This document shows positions 34,984 to 43,352 of a stretch of DNA of 64,000 nt, one piece after another. Position 1 is the stretch's first letter; each line of letters begins with the position of its first letter. Both the position numbers and the translations under genes were made by a program. The DNA comes from Rhodococcoides kroppenstedtii (GTDB taxonomy: Bacteria > Actinomycetota > Actinomycetes > Mycobacteriales > Mycobacteriaceae): NCBI RefSeq assembly GCF_900111805.1, contig NZ_FOJN01000004.1:62001-126000 (forward strand), read 5' to 3'. The notes beneath the pieces are model-generated. The model saw only the letters and a list, made by a program, of their open reading frames with translations, made no database searches and was not told where the DNA came from.

Positions 34984-36930
34984 GTGCCTGCCGCGATCAC
35001 TCGTCACCCGGTCCGTCGTTCGGCGTCGTTCGGCGCCGCCGCCCTGGTCCTCGCCCTGGTGGCGTCGGCGTGTTCCAGCGAGCCGCCGTCGCAGGTCAGG
35101 TCGCTCGCGGATCGGTTCGCCGAGGCCTTGAGCACGCAGAACGTCGCGGCCGCGGCCGAGATCACCTCCGACCCGGCCGCCGCCACCACGGCACTGGACG
35201 GCATCTACGCCGGCCTCGGGGGCGTCGGCAGCGCTTCCGGCGTCACCGCCACTCCGCGCTTCACGGTCTCCCGAACCGACGAGGAGCAGCAGACGTTCAC
35301 GCTGTCGGCGTCGTGGTCCTTCACGCCGACGGACGACGACACGCCGGAGTCGGCCACCTCGACCACCGACACCCCGGAGTCGACCGCGTCGACCACCGAC
35401 ACCCCGGAGTCGACCGCGTCGACCACTGCGGCAGCCACGAGCACGTCGGCCGCCCCCACCGCCACCGAACGGGTCTGGACCTACACCACGGAGGGCTCGG
35501 TCGCGGACCGGGGCGCCGGCCTGCAGGTGACCTGGAATCCCGGAACCGTGGTGGCCGGACTGACCCCGGACACCACCGTCCGTTACACGACGCTCGCCGC
35601 GGACCGCGTCCCCCGCGTTCTCGACGCCTCGGGCGCTCCGCTGATGTCGCAGCAGGTGGTGACCCTGGTGAACCTCGACGCGTCGGCGAATGCCGGAGCC
35701 GTCGCCGCGCTGGTGTCGCCCTTCGCGCCCACCGTCACCGCGGAGTCGCTCGGCGAATCGCTGGCCACGGCGGGTGGGTCCCCGGTGACGGCCGTGACCC
35801 TGCGCGACGAGGACATCGCCCCCATCGAGTCGCTGCTCGCCGCGATCCCCGGCGTGACCCTGTCGAAGCAGACGCGGCTCCTCACGGACAACCGAGCGCT
35901 CACCTCGCCGGCGCTGAACGACGTCGCCGCCGTCTGGCAGGAGCAGCAGGACGCCACGGCCGGGTGGGCCGTGCAGCTCGTCGGACCGGACGGCGCCCCC
36001 ACCCAGCGACTGACGGGTGAGGACGCCACGACGGGGGACGACATCCGCGTGTCCCTGGACACGTTGCAGCAGCTCAAGGCGGAGAACGCACTGACCGCGC
36101 TGCCGAACGCCGCGGCGATCGTCGCCCTCCGCCCGTCGACCGGGGACGTCGTGGCCGTGGCGCAGAACGCCGCCGCCGACGCGCAGGGTCCGGTGGCCCT
36201 CACCGGGCTCTACCCGCCCGGGTCCACCTTCAAGACGGTGACCACCTCGGCCGCGCTGCAGGCCGGTGAGGTCACGCCCGACACCGTGGTTCCGTGCCCC
36301 GGATCGGCGAACATCGAGGGACGAACCATTCCCAACGACGACAACTTCGATCTCGGGTCCGTCCCGCTCACCACGGCGTTCGCCCGGTCCTGCAACACCA
36401 CGATGGGTCAGCTCGCCGTCGGGCTCCCGGACACCGCGCTGCGGGACGCCGCCGCGCAGTTCGGCCTCGGCGTCGACTACGTGACGCCGGGACTGACCAC
36501 CGTGACCGGCAGTGTCCCGCCCGCCACCACGCCGGCCGAGCGCGTCGAGTCCGCGATCGGCCAGGGCACCGTGACGGCGTCGCCGTTCGGGATGGCCCTG
36601 GTGGCCGCGTCGATCGCCGACGGCAGCACCCCCGCGCCGGTCATGATCGTCGGTCGACCGGGGACCCCGGACAGCACGCCGGAGCCGGCTCCCGCCCGGG
36701 TCACCGACGAGATCCGGGCGATGATGCGCGAGACCGTCCAGAACGGCACGGCTTCGGAGCTGCGCGACCTCGACGGGCTGCTCGGCAAGACGGGCACGGC
36801 GGAGGTCGCCGGCGGCCCGGCGCACGGATGGTTCGTCGGCATCCGCGGCGATCTCGCGTTCGCGGTCTTCGTCGCGGGCGGCGACTCCTCCGCGCCGGCA
36901 CTCGCGGCCGCGGGGCGGTACCTGCGCTGA
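34984..36930 (+). CDS. Penicillin-binding lipoprotein (class B PBP with NTF2-like domain, PbpX/Rv2864c type)
   Basis: A 648-residue cell-wall transpeptidase. The signal peptide ends VASAC (Cys30), suggesting a lipoprotein. An NTF2-like MecA_N domain follows (about 35-200), interrupted by three DTPESTASTT-type repeats, then a PBP dimerisation region and the transpeptidase domain. All three catalytic motifs are present: STFK (Ser414-Lys417), SCN (Ser469-Asn471) and KTG (602-604). It matches the mycobacterial penicillin-binding lipoprotein family. The start at GTG 34984 is supported by CACTAT six bases upstream. It is followed after 121 bases by a degenerate paralogue. Confidence 0.9.
   Translation: MPAAITRHPVRRSASFGAAALVLALVASACSSEPPSQVRSLADRFAEALSTQNVAAAAEITSDPAAATTALDGIYAGLGGVGSASGVTATPRFTVSRTDEEQQTFTLSASWSFTPTDDDTPESATSTTDTPESTASTTDTPESTASTTAAATSTSAAPTATERVWTYTTEGSVADRGAGLQVTWNPGTVVAGLTPDTTVRYTTLAADRVPRVLDASGAPLMSQQVVTLVNLDASANAGAVAALVSPFAPTVTAESLGESLATAGGSPVTAVTLRDEDIAPIESLLAAIPGVTLSKQTRLLTDNRALTSPALNDVAAVWQEQQDATAGWAVQLVGPDGAPTQRLTGEDATTGDDIRVSLDTLQQLKAENALTALPNAAAIVALRPSTGDVVAVAQNAAADAQGPVALTGLYPPGSTFKTVTTSAALQAGEVTPDTVVPCPGSANIEGRTIPNDDNFDLGSVPLTTAFARSCNTTMGQLAVGLPDTALRDAAAQFGLGVDYVTPGLTTVTGSVPPATTPAERVESAIGQGTVTASPFGMALVAASIADGSTPAPVMIVGRPGTPDSTPEPAPARVTDEIRAMMRETVQNGTASELRDLDGLLGKTGTAEVAGGPAHGWFVGIRGDLAFAVFVAGGDSSAPALAAAGRYLR
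35338..35427. repeat. Three in-frame 30-bp repeats encoding DTPESTASTT
   Basis: Units at 35338-35367, 35368-35397 and 35398-35427 encode DTPESATSTT, DTPESTASTT and DTPESTASTT inside the NTF2-like domain of the penicillin-binding lipoprotein. They form a Thr/Ser/Pro-rich surface linker. Being 30 bases long, changes in copy number would keep the frame. Confidence 0.85.
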
Positions 36931-37051
36931 CGTCGCGGTCGGCTCGGAACCGGCGGTGACACCGATGCCGAACCGAGCGGTGACCGAACCGTGACCGCTC
37001 CGAGCGCTGCCCGTGCTGTGTTACTCGTGTGACTGATGTGAACATTGGGGA

Positions 37052-38701
37052 ATGGCTCTGCGTCCCCGGTACGTCGTCGCGCTGCTCGCAGTGTTCGTCT
37101 CGCTCGCGACGATCGCCTCGTTCGTGGTGCACAAGCCGCGCAGCGAGGCCGCCGTTCTGGTGGACCGCTTCGTCGCCGCCCTCGACCAGCGTGACGTGGC
37201 CGCGGCCGCCGCGCTGACGTCCTACCCCAACGCCGCGGCCCATACCCTCGAGGAGATGTTCGACGCGATGGGTCCGGGCGTCGCCACCCGCCGCGTGTCG
37301 CAGTACATCGGTCTCGACGACGCGTCCGGATTCTTCACCGTCGACACGTCGTGGTCCTTCGGTGCTCCCCGTCCCGGCGACGATCGCACCTGGCACGTCA
37401 GTACGCAGGGGACGGCGAAGAAGCTCGGCGTCGGCTGGCGCATCGCGTGGGACCCGGCGGTGGTCATGCCGCACTCCGGCGCCGGCGAGACCGTCCGCTA
37501 CACCCGCACCGACGCGCCCGCGCCTCGTGTCCTCGACTCCTCGGGTGCGGTCATGATGACCGCGCAGAACGTCGCCTCGGTGCGCCTCGACCCCGCCGCC
37601 ACGTCCGACCTCGCCGCCAGCGCAGCCCGCCTCGCCGACGTCATCGATGTCGTCGCCCCGCTCATCACCGCAGAGTCGTTGCTCGCCGACGCCGCCGCGG
37701 CGCCCGGAGCCGTGATCACCGCGGTCAACCTGCGCGCCGACGACTACGCCGTCCTCGAGGACGACCTGCGCGCGATTCCCGGCGTCGTCCTCTACGCCGA
37801 GCCGAAGCTGATCGCGACCGACCGGCGACTCAACTCCCCGGTGCTCGACGCGCTGCGCTCCGTCTGGCAGGCCGACCGCGACGGCACGGCGGGATGGGCC
37901 GTGCAGGCCACCGACGCCGACGGCGAGACGACGCAGCTGGCCGGGTACCAGGGGCCCGGAACGCCCGACCTGACGTCCTCGCTGGATCCCGCGCTGCAAC
38001 TCGCGGCCCTGAACGCGGTGGTCAGTGTGGGGACGCCGGCGTCGATCGTCGTCACGCGGCCGTCCAGCGGCGCCGTCGTGGCCGCCGCGCAGAACAGCTA
38101 CGCCAACGATCAGGGGACGCCCGCGTTCACCGCCCTGCACCCGGCCGACGCGGTGCGCGACGTGGTCGCGGCCTCGGCGGACCGCCAGGGCATCGATTTC
38201 GCCGACGCCGCACGGCAATTCGGACTCGGTGTGTCGTACGACCTCGCCGGGCTCGAGACCGTGACCGCGACTCTGCCCGAGGGACGCACCGCCGTCGACC
38301 AGATCCGCGGCGCCTCGCTGGCCTCGACCCGCGGGCAGGCCGGCGACTTCGCCGTCACCCCGTTCGGTCTGGCGCAGATGGCCGCGGCGGTGGCGCGCGG
38401 GTCCGCCCCGGTGCCGTTCGTGGTGGACGGACGACCGGCGACGGTGTCCGCGGCCGGGTCCCCGGTTCCGGGGGACGTGCTGAGTGGTCTCCGTCGCACG
38501 CTCGCCGACGACGCGCGGAAGGCCGGCATCGCCGACCCCGCCGTGATCGGCCTGTCCGGCGACGGCGACGACGGCCGGTGGTTCCTCGGGACCCGCGGCG
38601 ACCTGGCGTTCGCGGTCCACATCGAGGACGCGGACAGCACCGACGCCGCCGCCCGCATGACCAATCGCCTGCTGCGGGAGATGGCCGCGCCCAGCGAGTG
38701 A
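37052..38701 (+). CDS. Catalytically dead penicillin-binding-protein paralogue
   Basis: A 549-residue protein clearly homologous along its length to the preceding PBP, but with all three transpeptidase motifs gone. An N-terminal membrane anchor (YVVALLAVFVSLATIASFVV) replaces the lipobox, and the NTF2-like and dimerisation parts are kept. The STFK region reads TALHPADAVRDVVAAS. About 60 residues, including the SCN segment, are deleted before FADAARQFGLGVSYDLAGLETVT. The KTG strand reads LSGDGDDGRWFLGTRGDLAF. The frame is intact with normal codon bias, so it is probably expressed, perhaps as a regulatory or scaffolding pseudoenzyme. No lactam binding is expected. Confidence 0.85.
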   Translation: MALRPRYVVALLAVFVSLATIASFVVHKPRSEAAVLVDRFVAALDQRDVAAAAALTSYPNAAAHTLEEMFDAMGPGVATRRVSQYIGLDDASGFFTVDTSWSFGAPRPGDDRTWHVSTQGTAKKLGVGWRIAWDPAVVMPHSGAGETVRYTRTDAPAPRVLDSSGAVMMTAQNVASVRLDPAATSDLAASAARLADVIDVVAPLITAESLLADAAAAPGAVITAVNLRADDYAVLEDDLRAIPGVVLYAEPKLIATDRRLNSPVLDALRSVWQADRDGTAGWAVQATDADGETTQLAGYQGPGTPDLTSSLDPALQLAALNAVVSVGTPASIVVTRPSSGAVVAAAQNSYANDQGTPAFTALHPADAVRDVVAASADRQGIDFADAARQFGLGVSYDLAGLETVTATLPEGRTAVDQIRGASLASTRGQAGDFAVTPFGLAQMAAAVARGSAPVPFVVDGRPATVSAAGSPVPGDVLSGLRRTLADDARKAGIADPAVIGLSGDGDDGRWFLGTRGDLAFAVHIEDADSTDAAARMTNRLLREMAAPSE

Positions 38702-38725
38702 CACCGTCCCCGATACGCTCGGGTC

Positions 38726-39460
38726 GTGACCGTCGCTCACCTTCTCCTGCTCGTCCTGGCGGGATTCGGGGCGGGTCTGGTCGGCTACGTCACCGGATTG
38801 GCGTCCCTCGTGTCGTACCCGGCGTTGCTGGCCGTGGGTCTGAGCCCGGTGTCCGCGAACGTGACCAACACCGTCGCCCTCGTCGGCGCCGGAGTGGGTG
38901 CCACGGCGTCGTCGACCAAGGAACTCGCGCGCGGCGGTCGCGCTTTGCTGTGGTCCACGCTGTGGGCGGCGCTGGGCGGCCTCACCGGAGCGGGAATCCT
39001 CCTGCTGGCGCCGGGAGAGTCGTTCGAACGGCTGGTGCCGTTCCTCATCCTGGTCGCGTCCGCCGCCGTGCTCGCCCAACCGCGCATCCGGTTGCTCGCG
39101 GGATCGCGGACGTTCCCGGTCGCCTACCCGCTGTCGCTGTTCGTCGTGGCCGTCTACGGCGGCTACTTCGGTGCCGGAGCGGGCGTCGTGTTCATGGCGC
39201 TCACGCTGATCTGCACGGCCGAACCCGTCTGGCGCGCAGCACTTCTCAAGAGCTACCTGTTGGGTGTGGCCAACCTCGTGGCCGCAATCCTGTTCGCGTT
39301 CTCCGGTGAGGTGCACTGGCTCGCGGCCGGGGCGATGGCCCTCGGCGCGATGGGCGGCGGTGCCGTCGGTCCGCGGCTGGTACGCCGCGTGCCCGCCGGC
39401 CCGCTGCGCGTGGTGATCGCTCTCAGCGGCGTCGGGCTCGCGCTGTACCTCTGGTTCTGA
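38726..39460 (+). CDS. TauE/SafE-family sulfite exporter-like membrane protein
   Basis: A 244-residue membrane protein with seven to eight hydrophobic segments and the duplicated TauE/SafE pattern: GFGAGLVGYVTGLASLVSYPALLAVGLSPVSANVTNTVAL in the first half and VYGGYFGAGAGVVFMALTL in the second. Such proteins are proposed anion exporters for sulfonates, sulfite or organic acids. The GTG at 38726 has TACGCT six to seven bases upstream and no Shine-Dalgarno sequence, so it is leaderless. It starts 24 bases after the PBP paralogue. The 3' end overlaps the convergent DUF3054 gene by 38 bases. Confidence 0.85.
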   Translation: MTVAHLLLLVLAGFGAGLVGYVTGLASLVSYPALLAVGLSPVSANVTNTVALVGAGVGATASSTKELARGGRALLWSTLWAALGGLTGAGILLLAPGESFERLVPFLILVASAAVLAQPRIRLLAGSRTFPVAYPLSLFVVAVYGGYFGAGAGVVFMALTLICTAEPVWRAALLKSYLLGVANLVAAILFAFSGEVHWLAAGAMALGAMGGGAVGPRLVRRVPAGPLRVVIALSGVGLALYLWF

Positions 39461-39836
39461 TTCGCGCGATCGCACGCCACCCGAGCAGGAACACCGCCAA
39501 CGTCACCGACGCCACGATCACGAAGCTGAAGGCCGTTCCCTCGCCGATCAGGCGCCGAATCACCATGCCGCCCACCACCGTCGACACCCACACCAGAACC
39601 CCGGTGGGCAGGATGAGCAGCGGCGCCAGCTTGTCCCGGTAGAGCGCGACCGTGGCCGCCCAGCCGACAGCGAGGCCGACCAGGAACGGCCAGGCCGTGC
39701 TCAGTGTGCCGCCGACGGTGACACCTTCGGCGTGGCTGCCGCGTCCGATGGCGGCGAAGACGAGCACGAGCACCACGTCGAGCGCGACGGCTGGGGCGAG
39801 CACGCGCGTCGTCGACGGGCGGGTGGCGGTGGTCAT
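39423..39836 (-). CDS. DUF3054 membrane protein
   Basis: A 137-residue protein with four membrane segments that fits the DUF3054 family: VALDVVLVLVFAAIGRGSHAEG near the N-terminus, then TAWPFLVGLAVGWAATVA, GVLVWVSTVVGGMVIRRLIGEGTAFSFVIVA and VFLLGWR. Function unknown. ATG 39836 is supported by the -10 hexamer TATCCT (39849-39844) seven bases upstream (leaderless); an earlier in-frame start at 39866 lies before that -10 and was rejected. Single gene, converging on the TauE/SafE gene. Confidence 0.83.
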   Translation of the reverse strand: MTTATRPSTTRVLAPAVALDVVLVLVFAAIGRGSHAEGVTVGGTLSTAWPFLVGLAVGWAATVALYRDKLAPLLILPTGVLVWVSTVVGGMVIRRLIGEGTAFSFVIVASVTLAVFLLGWRAIARIRTRGTARARRR

Positions 39837-39914
39837 GGGCACCAGGATAGAGATCGCCGAACGCACGTCGCCCCCGCCGGTGACACCGGCGGGGGCGACG
39901 AGACGGGAGTCGGA

Positions 39915-40466
39915 TCAGGCCTGCAGGCCGGCCTCGATGTCCAGGTTCAGCGTGATCTTGTCGCCCACCACGGCGCCGCCGCCCTCGAGGGGCATGTCGA
40001 TGCTGATGCCGAAGTCGCGGCGGTTGATGGTGGTGGTGGCCTCGAAGCCGGCGACCGGGCCGTTGCCCATGCCCGCGTTGACGCCGTTGTACTCGACGGT
40101 GAGTTCGACCTGCTTGGTCACGCCGTGCAGCGTGAAGTCGCCGGTGAGGACGTAGCCGTCACCCTGCGGGGCGACCGAGGTGGAGCGGAAGGTGGCGGTG
40201 GGGAACTTCTCGACCTCGAAGAAGTCGGCGGTCTTGAGGTGGCCGTCGCGCTGCGCGTTGTCGGTGGTGATGGAGGCGACGTCGATGTCGGCGGAGATGG
40301 CGGTGACGCCGCTCTCGTCGACGGTGATCGAGCCGGAGAAGTCCTGGAAGCGTCCGCGGACCTTGCTGACCATGAGGTGGCGAACGGTGAAGCCGATGGT
40401 CGAGTGCGTGGGGTCGATGGCCCACGTACCGGCGGTGAGCTGAGGAACGGCGACTGCTGCGGTCAT
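39915..40466 (-). CDS. YceI-family polyisoprenoid-binding-like protein
   Basis: A 183-residue YceI-family protein, a lipocalin-like beta barrel that binds long amphiphilic molecules such as polyisoprenoids or fatty acids. Typical motifs are GTWAIDPTHSTIGFTVRHLMVSKVRGRF, FFEVEKFPTATFRST, GDFTLHGVTKQVEL and TINRRDFGI. No signal peptide is present, so this member is cytosolic, unlike E. coli YceI. ATG 40466 has AGGAG at good spacing. In rhodococci and mycobacteria such proteins are linked to stress or isoprenoid metabolism, but the ligand here is unknown. Confidence 0.9.
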   Translation of the reverse strand: MTAAVAVPQLTAGTWAIDPTHSTIGFTVRHLMVSKVRGRFQDFSGSITVDESGVTAISADIDVASITTDNAQRDGHLKTADFFEVEKFPTATFRSTSVAPQGDGYVLTGDFTLHGVTKQVELTVEYNGVNAGMGNGPVAGFEATTTINRRDFGISIDMPLEGGGAVVGDKITLNLDIEAGLQA

Positions 40467-40539
40467 GACGAACTCCTGGTGTGTTGAGGTTTCAACCGAC
40501 TTGGAACGACACCGTACACAACCGGACCGTGGTCCGCAT

Positions 40540-41625
40540 CTATTCCCCGGCCGTGGTGCGTTCGCTCTCCCGCTCGAACTCGGCGCGCGCATCCTCGAGG
40601 CGGTGCGAGCGGAACAGGGCGAGGAACACGACCCAGCCCACCACCGCGACCAGCACGAAACTGACGACGCGGTAGACCAGCGCCGCCGCCACGGCCTGCG
40701 AGGCGCTGATGGACGCCGCGGTGGTCAGGGTGGCGATCAACGTGGCGTCGACGATGACCAGGCCGCCCGGAGCGCCGGGGATCGAGCCAACGGTCTTCCC
40801 GGCCGAGAACACCAGGAGCAGGCCGTAGATCGTCGGGTCGGCGCCGACGGCGAAGCACGCCAGTCCCAGGCAGGCGACGTCGGCGAGGCGATGAACCGCC
40901 GAGAACCCGGCGGCGGCCGCGGCGTCGCGGGGACCGAGCCGCACCGAGGTCACCTGGTCGACGATGGCGTCCAACCGGGCGCGGCCCGCATCCGCCGCAT
41001 TCCCCCGGAGCGCGTTGTACTTCGCGAGCCCCCAGCGCCCGGCGGCGACGATCGACCGGGGATGGGCGCGGACGTACCGCACCGCCGCGACGAGGGCGAT
41101 CACGCCGGCGACGGGGAGGATCAACGTCGTGGTGTTGGCGCTGCCGCCGACCAGCAGGGCGCCCGACACCCCGGGCAGGGCGAGTCCGAGGGCGGCGATG
41201 ACACCCGAGATGGCCAACTGCCACGACGCGACGACGGGACTCGCGCCCCAGCGACGCGTCTCGCGATAGGTGAACGCCGTCGAGAACACCTGTCCGGCCG
41301 GCAGGGTCACCGACATCGCGGTGCTGGCGTAGATCACCGACAGGGACCGCCGCTGGGTCACCCGGACACCACCCGCGGCGAGCAGTTGCTTCTGCACCCG
41401 GGCGAACGCCGACAGCGACACCGCCTGGGCGACCACGCACGCGAGGGCGATGCCCCAGTGCATCTCCGTCAGCGCACGCCAGGATTCGTGGAGGCGAGGA
41501 GCGAGGTAGACGCCCTCCCCGATGAGCAGGGCGAGCAGCGCGACCGCGAGCACCCAGCGCAACCACCGCCAGTGGCGTCCCGACCGGGGAGCCCCGGCCT
41601 GGCCGTCGTGCTCGGGGGATGCCAC
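40540..41625 (-). CDS. UPF0104/AglD-like integral membrane protein (lysylphosphatidylglycerol-synthase TM region family)
   Basis: A 361-residue polytopic membrane protein with about eight segments, of the flippase-like UPF0104 family. Characteristic stretches are YASTAMSVTLPAGQVFSTAFTYRE, GSIPGAPGGLVIVDATLIATL (the conserved P-G-G-x-G-like loop) and the VAAALVYRVVSFVLVAVVGWVVF end. Members are related to the membrane half of MprF and to AglD; roles include lipid or glycolipid translocation. The GTG at 41625 has TACGCT (41638-41633) seven bases upstream, so the transcript is leaderless. It is separated from the cyclase gene by 67 bases and may be independent. Confidence 0.82.
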   Translation of the reverse strand: MASPEHDGQAGAPRSGRHWRWLRWVLAVALLALLIGEGVYLAPRLHESWRALTEMHWGIALACVVAQAVSLSAFARVQKQLLAAGGVRVTQRRSLSVIYASTAMSVTLPAGQVFSTAFTYRETRRWGASPVVASWQLAISGVIAALGLALPGVSGALLVGGSANTTTLILPVAGVIALVAAVRYVRAHPRSIVAAGRWGLAKYNALRGNAADAGRARLDAIVDQVTSVRLGPRDAAAAAGFSAVHRLADVACLGLACFAVGADPTIYGLLLVFSAGKTVGSIPGAPGGLVIVDATLIATLTTAASISASQAVAAALVYRVVSFVLVAVVGWVVFLALFRSHRLEDARAEFERESERTTAGE

Positions 41626-41692
41626 GTCGGACAGCGTAACGAACGAGACCGCCCGGCCCGGCCCGTCGGGTCGGGGCGAGGATCGAGTCCGG

Positions 41693-43324
41693 TCAGTCGG
41701 GGTCCGGATAGACGACGGGCGTCGCCAGATGTGTCGCCCGTCGACGGCCGCGCAACTGCACCTTCTCGCCGAGTTCCCAGTGCGACTGCTCGTCCTCGTC
41801 CGCGAAGTACAGCGCCGAGGTCGATGCCAGGACGCGGCTGGGTTGGAACTTGGCCAGCTCGGTCAGGCGCGACGCCTCGTTGACCGGATCGCCGATCACG
41901 GTGTACTCGAAGCGCTCCTGCGCCCCGATGTTGCCGGCCACCGCCAGCCCGGCGGAGACGCCGATGCCGATGTCGAGACCGACGATCCCGTGCAGCTCGG
42001 AGCGCAGTTCGCGCGCTGCCGACAGCGCCGCCGTCGGCGCGTCCGGCCGGTCGAGCGGCGCACCGAAGATGGCGAGAGCGGCGTCGCCGACGAACTTGTT
42101 GACGAACCCGTGGTGTCGGTCGACCACGTCGACGACGACGCGGAAGAAGTCGTTGAGCAGGTCGACCACCTCGCCCGGCGGGCGTTCGGAGGCCGCGGCG
42201 GTGGAGCCCACCATGTCGACGAACAGCACGGCGACGAAGCGCGTCTCGCCGCCGAGTTCGGTGCCGAATTGCAGTGCTCGACGCGCCACGTCCTCGCCGA
42301 CGTGTTGACCGAACAGCTCGCGCAGCACCTTGCGTTCCGAGGAGTCCTGCATCATCCGGTTGAACCCGACCTGCAGGCGGCCGATCTCGCTCCCGTCGAA
42401 CACCTCGACCTGGACCTCGGTGTCGCCCCGCTGGACTCGCTCGATCGCGCGGCGTAGCTGCCGGATGGGGTCGGAGATCTGACTGGCGGTCAGCATGGAG
42501 AGGCAGAACGCCTGGACGATGGCGAGGATGCACAGCAACGCGATGGCGATCGCCAGCGCATCCGGGGAGAACACCAGATCGGTGGTGAGCTGCGTGGCGC
42601 AGAGCAGGAGAATCCCGGTGACCGGGATCAACGTGCCCAGGCCCCAGGTCATCGCCATGCGGGTGCCCACACCCGGCGTCATGGTGCGGTCGAACCGGCC
42701 CTCGCTCAGCGCCTGCGCCGCCACCGGCCGGAGGATGCGCTCGCCCAGCATGTAGGTGAAACCGAACGTGATGGCCGCGGCCATGGCCACGGTGACCGCC
42801 ACCGCGACGGCCAACGACGGCATCTCCGCCGCGGTGAGCGCCATGAAGAGGATGCCGCCGATGATCCACAGGACCAGATGCACGATGGCCTGGCGCAACG
42901 GGGCGTGCAGAGCCGCCATCTGCTCCGCGCGGGTGGGCGGACCGCCGCGCAACTGCCACCGCATGACGCTGCGCAGCATGATGGCCGCGGTGACCAGGCT
43001 CACGACGGCGGCGAAGATCAGGTACGCCCCGAAGATGACCACGTTGCGCACGCGGTCGACCACGATCGACTGGTTCTCCGGGATGGGCAGGCCGTACCGC
43101 ACGAACGCGAACACGAGGATGGACCCCAGGAGGTTCGCGAGCAGCATCGATGCCAGGTACACCGGCCAGCGACTCCGCAGAGTCCTCTCGACCGCACGCA
43201 CGGGCACCAGCACGAAGGGAAACTTACCGGGACGGGCCGACACCGGACACCACCCCGCGCAGACCTCCCCCGGTGCCGCGAACGGAAGGTCGGCGCGTGT
43301 CGGTGCCCCGGAAGCGATGCTCAT
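41693..43324 (-). CDS. Membrane-bound class III adenylate cyclase with HAMP domain (Rv1318c/Rv3645 type)
   Basis: A 543-residue cyclase making cAMP from ATP. Six membrane segments occupy about residues 50-300, then a HAMP domain (SQISDPIRQLRRAIERVQRGD) and a class III catalytic domain (about 355-535). Metal-binding aspartates lie in VLFVDMVGST and FVGDAALAIFG, the adenine-selecting Lys in FVNKFVGDA, its partner Asp and the transition-state Asn/Arg in GDPVNEASRLTELAK. All are present, so it should be active as a homodimer. Layout and length match M. tuberculosis Rv1318c-Rv1320c and Rv3645. The ATG is divergent from the AI-2E gene. Confidence 0.92.
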   Translation of the reverse strand: MSIASGAPTRADLPFAAPGEVCAGWCPVSARPGKFPFVLVPVRAVERTLRSRWPVYLASMLLANLLGSILVFAFVRYGLPIPENQSIVVDRVRNVVIFGAYLIFAAVVSLVTAAIMLRSVMRWQLRGGPPTRAEQMAALHAPLRQAIVHLVLWIIGGILFMALTAAEMPSLAVAVAVTVAMAAAITFGFTYMLGERILRPVAAQALSEGRFDRTMTPGVGTRMAMTWGLGTLIPVTGILLLCATQLTTDLVFSPDALAIAIALLCILAIVQAFCLSMLTASQISDPIRQLRRAIERVQRGDTEVQVEVFDGSEIGRLQVGFNRMMQDSSERKVLRELFGQHVGEDVARRALQFGTELGGETRFVAVLFVDMVGSTAAASERPPGEVVDLLNDFFRVVVDVVDRHHGFVNKFVGDAALAIFGAPLDRPDAPTAALSAARELRSELHGIVGLDIGIGVSAGLAVAGNIGAQERFEYTVIGDPVNEASRLTELAKFQPSRVLASTSALYFADEDEQSHWELGEKVQLRGRRRATHLATPVVYPDPD

Positions 43325-43352
43325 ACCCGCCCGGGGTGGTTACGCTCGCTCG

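Noticed and set aside
36701..39475. 924-codon minus-strand open frame opposite the two PBP-like genes
   Set aside because: Low-complexity His/Arg/Gly-rich translation, an antisense shadow of GC-rich coding DNA with clear PBP and TauE homology on the other strand.
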